Of a stretch of DNA of 64,000 nt, positions 1 to 8,313 are shown one piece after another. Source of the DNA: Perlabentimonas sp041656735 (lineage in GTDB: Bacteria > Bacteroidota > Bacteroidia > Bacteroidales > Tenuifilaceae); contig JBBACY010000001.1 in assembly GCA_041656735.1 (NCBI GenBank), forward strand, positions 62,001 through 126,000, given 5' to 3'. Below the pieces are notes generated by a model, which had not been told where the DNA came from, ran no database searches, and saw nothing but the letters and a program-made list of their open reading frames with translations. A program made the translations under genes and the position numbers. Numbering within the stretch: position 1 is the stretch's first letter; each line of letters begins with the position of its first letter.

Positions 1-1070
1 AAACAGGTAACTTCAGCTTATTTATTGAGAATGTATTCTCTCAGGGAGAGGTACTAAAAACGAACGACTTTGTTCGAGGGCTAAACCAAAAAGGAACCCC
101 TATAAGTGACTTTACAGCCTCCGATACACGCATTGGCTGGCAAACAAAAGGAACACACCAGTGGCATCATTTGCATAATTTACCATACTACGGGATAGGT
201 TTTTATAATAGCCTATTTTCGCACAAGGAGGAAATTGGCCATCCAACAGCTCTCTATTTCTTCTTCGGAGGCCCATTTTTAAGCAAACCAAAATCTTCAT
301 TCGATTACGAGTTTGGCTTTGGCTTAAGCTCCAACTGGAAACCATATGATGAGATAGATAATCCGTTTAATCTCGCCATCGGGTCATATATGAATGCTTT
401 CATCGATTTAAAAATGGGGTACTCGTGGTATGTTGGTAAACATTTTAGTTTAAATGCGGGGCTTAGGCTAACCCATTTTTCCAACGGAGCGCTAAGGCAT
501 CCCAACTCTGGAATTAACCTCGCATCGCCATTTATAGGATTGCGGTATGATTTTATTTCAAGAGAAGATTTACTTAATTCTATTCCATCTCCTGAGCAGG
601 AAGAACTTACAAACGAATTTAATATTAATATTGTGCTAGGTGAAAGGTCTGTAAAACACACCACCACACGTAATATAAAGAGCGTGTCTCTTAAAAGTGT
701 TACGCTAGAATATCTAAAACCCACAAAAGGAGTTTTTAGGTATGGGTTTGGGTTGGATGTGGGTATAGACGAAAACAGATGGATTGCCGTAAATGAAGAC
801 AGTGTTACGCTGGCCCCACGAAAGGAGCAAATCTTTTTAGGCCTTGCACCTATCGGGCAGTTTAGGGCAAATCGCATAGCGTTACAAGCAGCTTTTGGAT
901 ACGAAGTGATGAGCGGAGGTGTATTTGTTAAAAATCAATTTTACCAGCGGGTTGGCATACGGTACTACCTATCAAAACACCTATTTGCAGGCATTGCCAT
1001 TAAAGCTACGAACTTTAGCAAGGCCGATTACATTGAGTGGAGCTTAGGATTTAGAGCGAAAGCTGGATAG
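1..1070 (+). CDS. PagL-like acyloxyacyl hydrolase (lipid A deacylase), 5' truncated by window edge
   Basis: The reading frame is open from base 3 with no stop, so the gene begins before the window; about 355 residues are visible. The key signature is THFSNGALRHPNSGIN (catalytic-type His at about residue 158 and Ser at about 160 of the visible part), which matches the H-x-S-N motif of the PagL outer-membrane lipid A 3-O-deacylase family. Many alternating beta-strand stretches and aromatic residues fit an outer-membrane barrel. In Pseudomonas PagL a catalytic Glu lies 14 residues after the His; here that position appears to be Asn. I believe this is common in Bacteroidetes homologues, but it leaves activity uncertain. 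The likely role is lipid A remodelling at the outer membrane. The following gene starts about 175 bases later on the same strand. Confidence 0.72.
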   Translation, partial: TGNFSLFIENVFSQGEVLKTNDFVRGLNQKGTPISDFTASDTRIGWQTKGTHQWHHLHNLPYYGIGFYNSLFSHKEEIGHPTALYFFFGGPFLSKPKSSFDYEFGFGLSSNWKPYDEIDNPFNLAIGSYMNAFIDLKMGYSWYVGKHFSLNAGLRLTHFSNGALRHPNSGINLASPFIGLRYDFISREDLLNSIPSPEQEELTNEFNINIVLGERSVKHTTTRNIKSVSLKSVTLEYLKPTKGVFRYGFGLDVGIDENRWIAVNEDSVTLAPRKEQIFLGLAPIGQFRANRIALQAAFGYEVMSGGVFVKNQFYQRVGIRYYLSKHLFAGIAIKATNFSKADYIEWSLGFRAKAG

Positions 1071-1245
1071 TAGTTTTTAGAAATAGGTTTGTGCCTTTTG
1101 TTATCTTCCCGCTATAAAATTAGAGACAAATACTAGATTGATTAGAATCTTCCTTCAAAAAGATAAAAAAAATTACAACCTTTCAACAATATCTTCGTCT
1201 TACCTATGAATAAGAGAATTGCGGAATTTATAAAAATTCGTGATA

Positions 1246-2061
1246 ATGAAAACGAAACTCAAAAAATGGTCGTCAATACTATGTATGCTCCTATTTGTGG
1301 TTGTTGGAGGATGCGATAAGGAGGACTATACGCTTCCCGTAAAATTCGACCTGAACTTTTCAATAAACAACGACCCCGTACTTGACGGCACTATTACAAT
1401 TAGTGAAATTGGATTGGGCTTAAAATCCATTGATATTCAAGGCTACAGAGAGCAAGGCGACGATGTTTTTTTAACCAGAAATTTTGACGACCGAAGAAAC
1501 GTTAAGCTAAAACTTACATCTACACGTACTACCGAATCATTTGATATTCCGCAGGGCACATATAACCCCATATCTTTCTCATACATCTTTCAGCCCGATG
1601 ATGAGGAAGAAGATTTAATTGAGGATATCCGCGATTGGCTTAAAAACGTTGAAGCGGGAGACGACCTGGAAGAATTACAAGAAGAATTGGGCGAAATAAT
1701 TGAAGATTACCTTGACGAGATAACGCCTTGCATTATGGTAAAAGGCACTTTCATAAGTAGCTTAAAAGCCCAACATATTGTTATGGTAATTAACAACCCT
1801 TTAACCTTAAAAATTCTTGGCAAAAACAAAAACGGGGGCTCGGAAGTAACCCTCGATAAGAGTTTTGCTAACAGCGGAAATCTTCAGTTTAACCCCACTT
1901 ACTGGTTCCTTGCCATAACCCCAGAAATGCTTAACAACGCTACGGTTGGAATTATTGACGATGAAGAGTATATATTTCTGAGCAAGCACTTAAATAGCAA
2001 TATTTACAGCGCCATTTATAACAGAATTGAAGAATCAACCACTTTAACAATAAACGAATAG
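1246..2061 (+). CDS. lipoprotein of unknown function, upstream of ECF sigma factor
   Basis: Predicted 271-residue lipoprotein: a basic N-terminus, a hydrophobic stretch and a lipobox ending VVGGC (Cys about 23). An in-frame GTG lies two codons upstream at 1240, but the ATG at 1246 is the more natural start. The mature part has short beta-rich segments, including ITISEIGLGLKSIDIQG, and an acidic patch near residues 122-155 (DDEEEDL and nearby). Its layout resembles the lipoprotein encoded at 3953-4690: an ISEI motif, then a strand-rich region with an Asp/Glu-rich loop, then a T-G/T-F-x-S strand. I judge the two distantly related. The sigma factor begins 12 bases after its stop, so co-transcription is likely. 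No function is recognised; a surface ligand or stress sensor for the sigma system is only a guess. Confidence 0.7.
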   Translation: MKTKLKKWSSILCMLLFVVVGGCDKEDYTLPVKFDLNFSINNDPVLDGTITISEIGLGLKSIDIQGYREQGDDVFLTRNFDDRRNVKLKLTSTRTTESFDIPQGTYNPISFSYIFQPDDEEEDLIEDIRDWLKNVEAGDDLEELQEELGEIIEDYLDEITPCIMVKGTFISSLKAQHIVMVINNPLTLKILGKNKNGGSEVTLDKSFANSGNLQFNPTYWFLAITPEMLNNATVGIIDDEEYIFLSKHLNSNIYSAIYNRIEESTTLTINE

Positions 2062-2072
2062 GCATTTGCGCT

Positions 2073-2630
2073 ATGGCTGCAAGTTCACGTGATGATGATT
2101 TAGTGCTGTTGAAGGGTTGCCTTGAGAATGACAGGAGGCTGCAGAAGCAGCTTTACCAAAAATACTTTAAGGCGATGTTTCAAATTTGCCTTTCGTATAG
2201 TGGCGATAGGGCCGAAGCAAAGGATATTATGCAGGATGCCTTCATAAAAGTATTTACTAACCTCGAAAATTTTAACTCCGCCAACTCGTTAGAGGGCTGG
2301 ATTAGGCGCATAGTTACCAATACTGCTATAGACTATTTTAGGAAGAGGAAAAGACTTGTATTCCTTGATGAATTTCCCGATGAACCCGATGAGGAGGAAC
2401 GGGGAACCTTCACGTTCCAAGAGCTTACAAACGATGTTATTCTATATCATATCAAAAAACTACCCGATGGGGCAAGGGTTGTATTTAACCTTTTTGCTGT
2501 TGAAGGGCTTAAGCATAAGGAGATTGCAGAAAAACTGAACATTTCCGAGGGTACCTCAAAATCGCAATACAAAAGAGCAAGAAATTTGTTAAGAAAATGG
2601 CTTTACGAATATGAACTCAGCAAGCAATGA
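2073..2630 (+). CDS. ECF-type sigma-70 family RNA polymerase sigma factor
   Basis: A 185-residue alternative sigma factor. Region 2 runs from about residue 25 to 93 (YFKAMFQICLSYSGD, then the DIMQDAFIKVF core-binding helix and the WIRRIVTNTAIDYFRKRKR DNA-melting segment). Region 4 occupies about 125-178, with the helix-turn-helix KHKEIAEKLNISEGTSKSQ. Size and domain order are typical of ECF factors, with no region 1 or 3. The stop overlaps the start of the next gene in an ATGA junction at 2627-2630, a translational coupling common between ECF sigma factors and their anti-sigma partners. It probably directs transcription of an envelope-related regulon, possibly including the neighbouring lipoproteins. 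Confidence 0.93.
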   Translation: MAASSRDDDLVLLKGCLENDRRLQKQLYQKYFKAMFQICLSYSGDRAEAKDIMQDAFIKVFTNLENFNSANSLEGWIRRIVTNTAIDYFRKRKRLVFLDEFPDEPDEEERGTFTFQELTNDVILYHIKKLPDGARVVFNLFAVEGLKHKEIAEKLNISEGTSKSQYKRARNLLRKWLYEYELSKQ

Positions 2631-3859
2631 CAAGCGATAAGTTTGACATAGACTACAATAAGTGGCTCCGACAAGTTGAAGTTGGCGAGGATGACTCTGT
2701 ATGGAACGAGATACAGGACGAGCTCGATTTAATTGAAACTTGGGATAATATTTCGGCACATCTCGATGTGGTTGCCCCGCAGAAAGGTCGGACCGTTTTT
2801 ATGAAATACGCTAAAATTCTTGCCGCTGCTGCCGCTGTTATCGTACTAATGTTACTACCCATAAAGTACCTTATCGATGAGGATATTAAACCCACCACTA
2901 TTTCGGAGCAGCGTACCGTGAAGAAAGAAGAAAACGAACTAAAACAAGACGTACTATCTACGCCCAAAGTGGATAAAAGCAATGCTCATACCACAGAGAA
3001 AAATGCTCCACCCACTTTAAATTCAAGCAAATCCACCTCAACCTATATTGCGGAAAATAGTATGACTGAATTTATTGAAACTAAAGATGTAGATGACGAT
3101 GTTATAGATACAGTAAATAAAATAGTTATAGTTAACAAAATTACGCCCCTTCCCTTTAATTCGAATCTTCTTTTAGCCTCCAACAACGCTATTTTACCAG
3201 AAATTACCAAAACCCAAAACCCGATAAATTCAGACCCCAGCAAATCTTCGGGCTTCCACTTTCGGGTTTTAGAGGTAGGTTTGGTATATGGCTACAAAAA
3301 CACTTGGCTGCTAAACCACGAAACATTTAATGGGCTTAACCCAACAAAACTAGGCAATACGCTACCAACTTTCCATCAAGATATTGGCGCTTCATCAACA
3401 TTTGAGTTTAATAACCGACACCAATTGGGGGTTGAGTTCCTTTGGAAATCGGAAACAGGTCAAAATTATAAGCAGTACATAAACGCCAGTTTTGTTGACA
3501 AAAGCATCAATTTAAAATATTCAAAACTTCAAACTTTCTACTACTGGAATAGTAAAAAATTCCGAGGTCAGGCAATTCTTGGTGGCTACATTGCAAGGCT
3601 ATCAATGGCCGAAGAGTTACAAGAAAAAGCCAGATTTAGTGTAGACAATAAATACACCAACCTCGACTATGGGTTAGTTGCAGGATACCAGTACAGTATT
3701 GCGCTCAGTAATGCAATTGTTATTAAGCCAAGCGTTAGGGTTACCTATAACCTTATGAACATTTTTAAGGGCGACGATATTATGCCAAGCCACTTTAAGA
3801 AAACCAAAAACCTAGCAGCCAGCTTCAACGTATCCCTATCGTATCGGTTTTTCAAATAA
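2627..3859 (+). CDS. putative anti-sigma factor fused to an outer-membrane-type beta-rich domain
   Basis: A 410-residue protein whose ATG overlaps the sigma factor stop. Residues 1-60 form an acidic, helical cytoplasmic part (DYNKWLRQVEVGED, DELDLIETWDNISAHLD), a common look for Bacteroidetes anti-sigma regions. A single membrane helix covers about 61-83 (alanine-rich, then VIVLMLLPIKYL). A Ser/Thr/Lys-rich linker follows to about 208. From about 209 to the end the sequence alternates like an outer-membrane barrel (LEVGLVYGYKNTW, LGVEFLWKS, and a C-terminal SFNVSLSYRFFK ending in Phe-Lys). The overlap and membrane helix support an anti-sigma role; the barrel-like tail is the odd part. It could instead be a periplasmic beta-sandwich. 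The function is inferred from position and topology. Confidence 0.7.
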   Translation: MTSDKFDIDYNKWLRQVEVGEDDSVWNEIQDELDLIETWDNISAHLDVVAPQKGRTVFMKYAKILAAAAAVIVLMLLPIKYLIDEDIKPTTISEQRTVKKEENELKQDVLSTPKVDKSNAHTTEKNAPPTLNSSKSTSTYIAENSMTEFIETKDVDDDVIDTVNKIVIVNKITPLPFNSNLLLASNNAILPEITKTQNPINSDPSKSSGFHFRVLEVGLVYGYKNTWLLNHETFNGLNPTKLGNTLPTFHQDIGASSTFEFNNRHQLGVEFLWKSETGQNYKQYINASFVDKSINLKYSKLQTFYYWNSKKFRGQAILGGYIARLSMAEELQEKARFSVDNKYTNLDYGLVAGYQYSIALSNAIVIKPSVRVTYNLMNIFKGDDIMPSHFKKTKNLAASFNVSLSYRFFK

Positions 3860-3952
3860 AATAAAAAATAAACCGCTTCCCATTACCACCATTTCAAAAC
3901 CTTGCGTCTTACTAGTAGAAAACAAATATTTTACTAACTAAATTCTACTAAT

Positions 3953-4690
3953 ATGAAAACTGCGAATTTAACCAAGGCTCTGATAGTATTATCTCTAGCT
4001 GCACTTATATCATCCTGTACTAAGGATGAAAACGTGAACAAAACAGCTATTAGATTTCAATCAACCAACCAAACAGCTACCTCGGCAATCCAAAAGAGCG
4101 CCCTTGCCAATGGCGTAATTCTTGAAAGTTTTAAAATCAACATTTCCGAAATTGAAATTGAGTTTGATGAAAACGACCCAATGTTTGCGACCGATTCTAT
4201 TGCAACTGATTACGAACTTAAGGGCCCCTTCGAAATTGACTTAATGAAGGATGGAAAAACTCTTGGGGAAACAATTGTAAAGAACGTAAACCTTCCCCTA
4301 GCTGCTTACGATGAGATTGAGTTTGAATTTGACAAGAACAATAACAAGGGTTCAGAAATGTACGGAAAATCTGTTATTATTACAGGCAGCATTGATGGAA
4401 AACCCTTTACTTTCTGGTCCGACGAGGAAATGGAGCTAGAAATTGAGTTTGATGAACTCGTTACTCTTGAAGATGCTAGCAGCGCGTTACTAACCGTATC
4501 GTTCGACCTAAACGCTTTGTTTAACCCCGCTTTGGGAGGCATTGATATTACATCTGCAAAGGATGGAAATGAGGATGGTAAAATTGAAATTAACCCTAGA
4601 GACCCCGATGGCAATAAAGAGTTGGCCAAAAGAATATACAAAAAACTTGAGCAAATTATTGAGGCTTTTGAAGACAAGTACGACAACTAG
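3953..4690 (+). CDS. lipoprotein of unknown function, downstream of sigma/anti-sigma pair
   Basis: A 245-residue predicted lipoprotein with signal MKTANLTKALIVLSLAAL and lipobox ISSC (Cys22). The mature region is acidic and beta-rich, with repeated EIEIEFDE-type segments (INISEIEIEFDEND near residue 62, EMELEIEFDE near 165), a T-G-S-I-D-G-K-P strand and an SFDLNALF strand. It ends in a charged helix (ELAKRIYKKLEQIIEAFEDKYDN). The layout is similar to that of the lipoprotein at 1246-2061, suggesting paralogy. It may bind divalent cations through its acidic repeats, but this is speculation. A strong hairpin terminator follows the stop. It starts about 90 bases after the anti-sigma gene, so it may be co-transcribed or have its own promoter. 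Confidence 0.75.
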   Translation: MKTANLTKALIVLSLAALISSCTKDENVNKTAIRFQSTNQTATSAIQKSALANGVILESFKINISEIEIEFDENDPMFATDSIATDYELKGPFEIDLMKDGKTLGETIVKNVNLPLAAYDEIEFEFDKNNNKGSEMYGKSVIITGSIDGKPFTFWSDEEMELEIEFDELVTLEDASSALLTVSFDLNALFNPALGGIDITSAKDGNEDGKIEINPRDPDGNKELAKRIYKKLEQIIEAFEDKYDN

Positions 4691-4710
4691 CTTTTAAGCC
4701 AAATCACAAA

Positions 4711-4749
4711 AAACAGGTTTGAGATAAATTCTTGAACCTGTTTTTTTTG
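4711..4749 (+). terminator. rho-independent terminator after lipoprotein gene
   Basis: The arms AAACAGGTT and AACCTGTTT pair perfectly around a 15-base loop and are followed by a run of T. It sits 20 bases after the stop at 4690 and closes the sigma-factor gene group. Confidence 0.8.
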
Positions 4750-4960
4750 TTACTAATGCCATAAATAATTAGCGAGTAAAAAATGCAGAGCATCTATAAA
4801 ACTCACAACAAAAAATTAGCAGCGCTATGGCTATAATCCATTAATCCGAATTTGTTTTTAGAATATGGTGAAATCTTTTTTAAAGCAACCATCTTTCCCC
4901 TTCATAACAAGGTCAAATTTGACCATATTCAGACTTTCGCACAATTAAAGGGACAATGTA

Positions 4961-6139
4961 TTACGCCAGTCGAACAACCCGGCTATCGTCTCTAATTGTG
5001 CCACTTTCGAAGTCGAAGGGCGTTATAAGATTTAACCCTGGCGATTTTCCTAGCTCAATGGTTCCAATATCACTATCGAGCCCAAGCGCCTTAGCACCAT
5101 TTATTGTGGCCCAGCAAAGCACCTCGGCAAAGTTTAATTCGCTGAAAGAGGTAAGTATTTCCCTTAACTGCTCAAATATTGAAAGGGTATGCGATGAGGC
5201 TAAACTATCGGTACCTAGGGCTATTCTTAACCCCAACTCATTAAGCATTATAATATTCGGCAGGGTATTCTCAATGTAAATATTTGAGGTGGGGCACAGC
5301 ACAAAGTATGCGTTACTAAAGTAAGTATTTAGCTCCCGAGCCTGCTCTCTGGTTAAAAATGTATTGTGAATAAAAAGGATTTTCGCCTCCTTGGGCAAAT
5401 ACTGCCTTACAATATCAATGGGGCGACCTTTGGGAACATCATAAAACGGCAAATCCCAATCTTTGTAATTCTGGGCAATTGGGCCCGACAAACTTTGGGT
5501 AAACTGCTCCTCAGCTTTGCTCTCGGCAAAATGTATTGAAATAATTTCGTTTCTGGTTAAACTCTCCGCAAGCTGCTCCCACAGTTTGGTTGATAGAGCG
5601 TAAACAGAATGGGGGGTTAAAAAGTTTTTCGAGCCTAGTAGCTGGCTAAGCTTCCTCTTTGTATCCATTGCCCTATCCATAACCTGCTGGGCTTTCTCGT
5701 TATCAAGTCCTAAAACTTCAACTAAATTTACAAAGCCTATTTGTGACTGCTGCTTAGCTGTATAACTGTGGGTTGTGTTACATATATCGGCTAGGGCAAC
5801 CGTTCCTGTTCTACGAATCTCATCGAGGGCATTACAAATAGAATTTTCATCAGCATTAAGCCCTCGCAATCGTGAATTACGAATCTGATTTACAAAATCG
5901 GCAAGCCCTGTTTTGGGTTTTACCTGTTCTTTAAGCATCGATAGTTCGGTGTGGCAATGGGCATTAACAAACCCAGGCACAATTATGCCATTTCGAAACT
6001 CGGTGTGGGCATACTCTTTCTCCTGTCCTTTATGGTCAATTATCTCAACAATAACACCTTCATCATTAACGCCAATTACCCCATTTCTAATGGGCAATCC
6101 GGCATTTGTATACACATAGTTGGCTGAAAAACGACGCAT
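4961..6139 (-). CDS. amidohydrolase family protein (deaminase/chlorohydrolase-like)
   Basis: A 392-residue metal-dependent hydrolase of the amidohydrolase superfamily, the group that includes S-adenosylhomocysteine, guanine and atrazine chlorohydrolase-type enzymes. Visible metal-site motifs are VPGFVNAHCHTEL (His61, His63), SIHFAES in the middle, FIHNTFL, and GTDSLASSH with the metal-binding Asp near residue 310. The N-terminal beta segment before residue 55 and the final strand after 365 form the usual composite beta sandwich. All expected ligands are present, so it should be active. The substrate cannot be told from sequence alone; a purine or methylthio/adenosyl compound deaminase is plausible. 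It is the last gene of a minus-strand series and lies 48 bases after the PAP2-like gene. Confidence 0.85.
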   Translation of the reverse strand: MRRFSANYVYTNAGLPIRNGVIGVNDEGVIVEIIDHKGQEKEYAHTEFRNGIIVPGFVNAHCHTELSMLKEQVKPKTGLADFVNQIRNSRLRGLNADENSICNALDEIRRTGTVALADICNTTHSYTAKQQSQIGFVNLVEVLGLDNEKAQQVMDRAMDTKRKLSQLLGSKNFLTPHSVYALSTKLWEQLAESLTRNEIISIHFAESKAEEQFTQSLSGPIAQNYKDWDLPFYDVPKGRPIDIVRQYLPKEAKILFIHNTFLTREQARELNTYFSNAYFVLCPTSNIYIENTLPNIIMLNELGLRIALGTDSLASSHTLSIFEQLREILTSFSELNFAEVLCWATINGAKALGLDSDIGTIELGKSPGLNLITPFDFESGTIRDDSRVVRLA

Positions 6140-6187
6140 ACTATAAAATTTTACTCCCCTATACCCACGGGCTAAATTAGCAGGCCA

Positions 6188-6799
6188 TTAAAACATTATA
6201 ATGCTGATTGAAACCAGCGTAACCCCTATGCCAAAGCCTGCGTAAACTTGAGATGGGCTATGCGTATTAAGATGAAGCCTTGCCCACGCAACAATACCCG
6301 ACAGCATAATTGAAAGAATTAGGTAGGGTAACTCGCTATACTGTATGTTATAAGTTAGGGCTAAAGTAAGTCCAACCAGCCCGCCAATACCTATCATATG
6401 AATACTTATCTTCCACCAAATAGAAATAACTAGGGCTGCTAACACAGCAAGCGTTGCGCCAAGCATAAACAGTGAAATTTCGCTAAGTATGGGCAACCGC
6501 ATTAAGAAATAGAAAGAAAAAATATAGGGGATAAGAGTAAACAAAATGGGCAAAATCCGCTCGCGATGGGACTCCATTTGCAGGCTCTTTATAATGTTCA
6601 TTTTGCGAAAAACAGGCAAAACCAGAATAGGCAGAACCAACGTATTAATGGCCACAACAGCCAGTAATACTCGTTTTGCCTGGAAAGGAATTTGCAGCAT
6701 AACGTCTCCATTGGTTTGAAAAATTACGAGCAAACCATATACTGGCATAATTAGCGGATGCAACAAAACAGAAACGATACGAGCAATTAATTTAGCCAT
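6188..6799 (-). CDS. PAP2-like integral membrane protein
   Basis: A 203-residue membrane protein with about six hydrophobic helices. Near the C-terminus ARLHLNTHSPSQVYAGFGIG resembles the SRxxxxxHxxxD motif of PAP2-type phosphatases; SIHMIGIGGLVG in the middle resembles the SGH region. The Ser-Arg and Asp positions are altered (Ala-Arg, Gln). It may therefore be a divergent lipid phosphate phosphatase or a non-catalytic relative. It lies between rpoN and an amidohydrolase on the same strand, with 36-bp and 48-bp gaps, probably in one transcript. Confidence 0.65.
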   Translation of the reverse strand: MAKLIARIVSVLLHPLIMPVYGLLVIFQTNGDVMLQIPFQAKRVLLAVVAINTLVLPILVLPVFRKMNIIKSLQMESHRERILPILFTLIPYIFSFYFLMRLPILSEISLFMLGATLAVLAALVISIWWKISIHMIGIGGLVGLTLALTYNIQYSELPYLILSIMLSGIVAWARLHLNTHSPSQVYAGFGIGVTLVSISIIMF

Positions 6800-6835
6800 T
6801 TATTTACAATGCTTAGTTTAAAAAGCTGAAAGAAG

Positions 6836-8293
6836 CTACAAAAGCTCCTTCCGAAGTCTGGCAACTGGAATGTTAAGCTGCTCGCGATATTTTGCCACCG
6901 TTCTGCGTGCAATGGGGTACCCTTTCTCCTTGAGAATATCCATAAGTTTTTCATCGGTCAAGGGTTTTATTTTATCCTCGGCCTCAATGCATTCCTGCAA
7001 AATCTTCTTAATCTCTTTTGTTGATACCTCCTCGCCCGAATCGGTTTGCATACCCTCGCTAAAGAAATACTTAAGCGAGTAAATTCCAAAGTTTGTTTGT
7101 ACGTACTTACTATTTGCAACCCTTGATATGGTTGATATGTCGAGGTTAGTAACCTCGGCAATATCTTTTAGTATCATTGGCCTCAGGTTCACATCATCAC
7201 CCGTTAAAAAAAACTCTCGCTGATACTCAATTATAGCCTGCATAGTAAAAAGTAGGGTATTTTGCCGCTGCTTAATAGCGTCAATAAACCAACGTGCCGA
7301 GTCAATCTTTTGCTTAACAAAAGTTATGGCCTCTTTTTGCTGCTTGCTGGCATTGGATTTGTTCACAGCATACGACTCAATCATTTGCGAATACTCTCTA
7401 CTAATTTTCAGGTCGGGCACATTGCGAGAGTTTAGGCTTAGCACCAGCTCCCCTTCAATCAGGTCAAGTATAAAGTCGGGTACAATATGAAATGAGGTGC
7501 GATTATGGGGGTCGTTAAAACTGCCACCTGGCTTGGGGTTAAGTTTTAGTATTTCGTCAATGGCCTCCTTAAGTTCATCGTCAATTAAGTTGAGGCGCGT
7601 TTGAATCTTATCATAATGCTTACGCGTAAACTCATCGAAATGGTGCTTCAAAATTTTTCGAGCAAGGGCAATCTGCGGAATCGTTTGGTCTTTATTTTCA
7701 ATTTGAATTAGCAGGCACTCCTGTAAATCGCGGGCGCCAATTCCAATAGGGTCAAAATCCTGAATTAAGTAGAGTATTTGCTCTAACTCCTCCTCGGTTG
7801 CTTCAACACCCGCCGAAAAGGCCAAATCATCGGCAATGGCCGAAAGTTTACGACGTAGGTACCCGTCATCGTCAATATTTCCAATTATGTAAAGACCAAG
7901 GTTTTTGTCGCGCTCGCTTAGCACACGTAGTCCAAGCTGATTATTAAGGTGCTCGTGAAATGAAATACCTGTTGAGAAAGGAATCTCTTCGTTCTTATCA
8001 TCTTTTGAGTAGTTGCTTGCCGATAGCCTGTACGACGGAACTTCCTCATCGTTCAGGTAATCCTCCAAGGAAAACTCCTCATCGTTCTGCTTCTCGTGTT
8101 CCTCGTTTTGCGCATCATCCTGGGTATGCTCGTCATCATAGTCAACCCCCTCTTCAAGGGTTGGATTATCCTCAAGTTCCTTTTTAATACGCTGCTCAAG
8201 CTGCATAGTGGGTATCTCCAGCAACTTTATTACCTGTATTTGCTGTGGCGATAACCTTTGTAAGAGTTTTTGTTGTAAACTTTGCTTAAGCAT
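6836..8293 (-). CDS. rpoN: RNA polymerase sigma-54 factor
   Basis: A 485-residue sigma-54. The N-terminal activator-interacting region is rich in Gln and Leu (LKQSLQQKLLQRLSPQQIQ). An acidic linker (about residues 50-85) follows, then the core-binding domain, then an HTH with the RAVANSKYVQT-like stretch. The diagnostic RpoN box ARRTVAKYRE lies at about 462-471. Sigma-54 recognises -24/-12 promoters and needs AAA+ enhancer-binding activators; none is encoded in this window. The gene starts 21 bases downstream of the asnS stop, so it is probably transcribed with asnS. Confidence 0.97.
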   Translation of the reverse strand: MLKQSLQQKLLQRLSPQQIQVIKLLEIPTMQLEQRIKKELEDNPTLEEGVDYDDEHTQDDAQNEEHEKQNDEEFSLEDYLNDEEVPSYRLSASNYSKDDKNEEIPFSTGISFHEHLNNQLGLRVLSERDKNLGLYIIGNIDDDGYLRRKLSAIADDLAFSAGVEATEEELEQILYLIQDFDPIGIGARDLQECLLIQIENKDQTIPQIALARKILKHHFDEFTRKHYDKIQTRLNLIDDELKEAIDEILKLNPKPGGSFNDPHNRTSFHIVPDFILDLIEGELVLSLNSRNVPDLKISREYSQMIESYAVNKSNASKQQKEAITFVKQKIDSARWFIDAIKQRQNTLLFTMQAIIEYQREFFLTGDDVNLRPMILKDIAEVTNLDISTISRVANSKYVQTNFGIYSLKYFFSEGMQTDSGEEVSTKEIKKILQECIEAEDKIKPLTDEKLMDILKEKGYPIARRTVAKYREQLNIPVARLRKELL

Positions 8294-8313
8294 TTTTAAA
8301 AAATGTTAAATAG

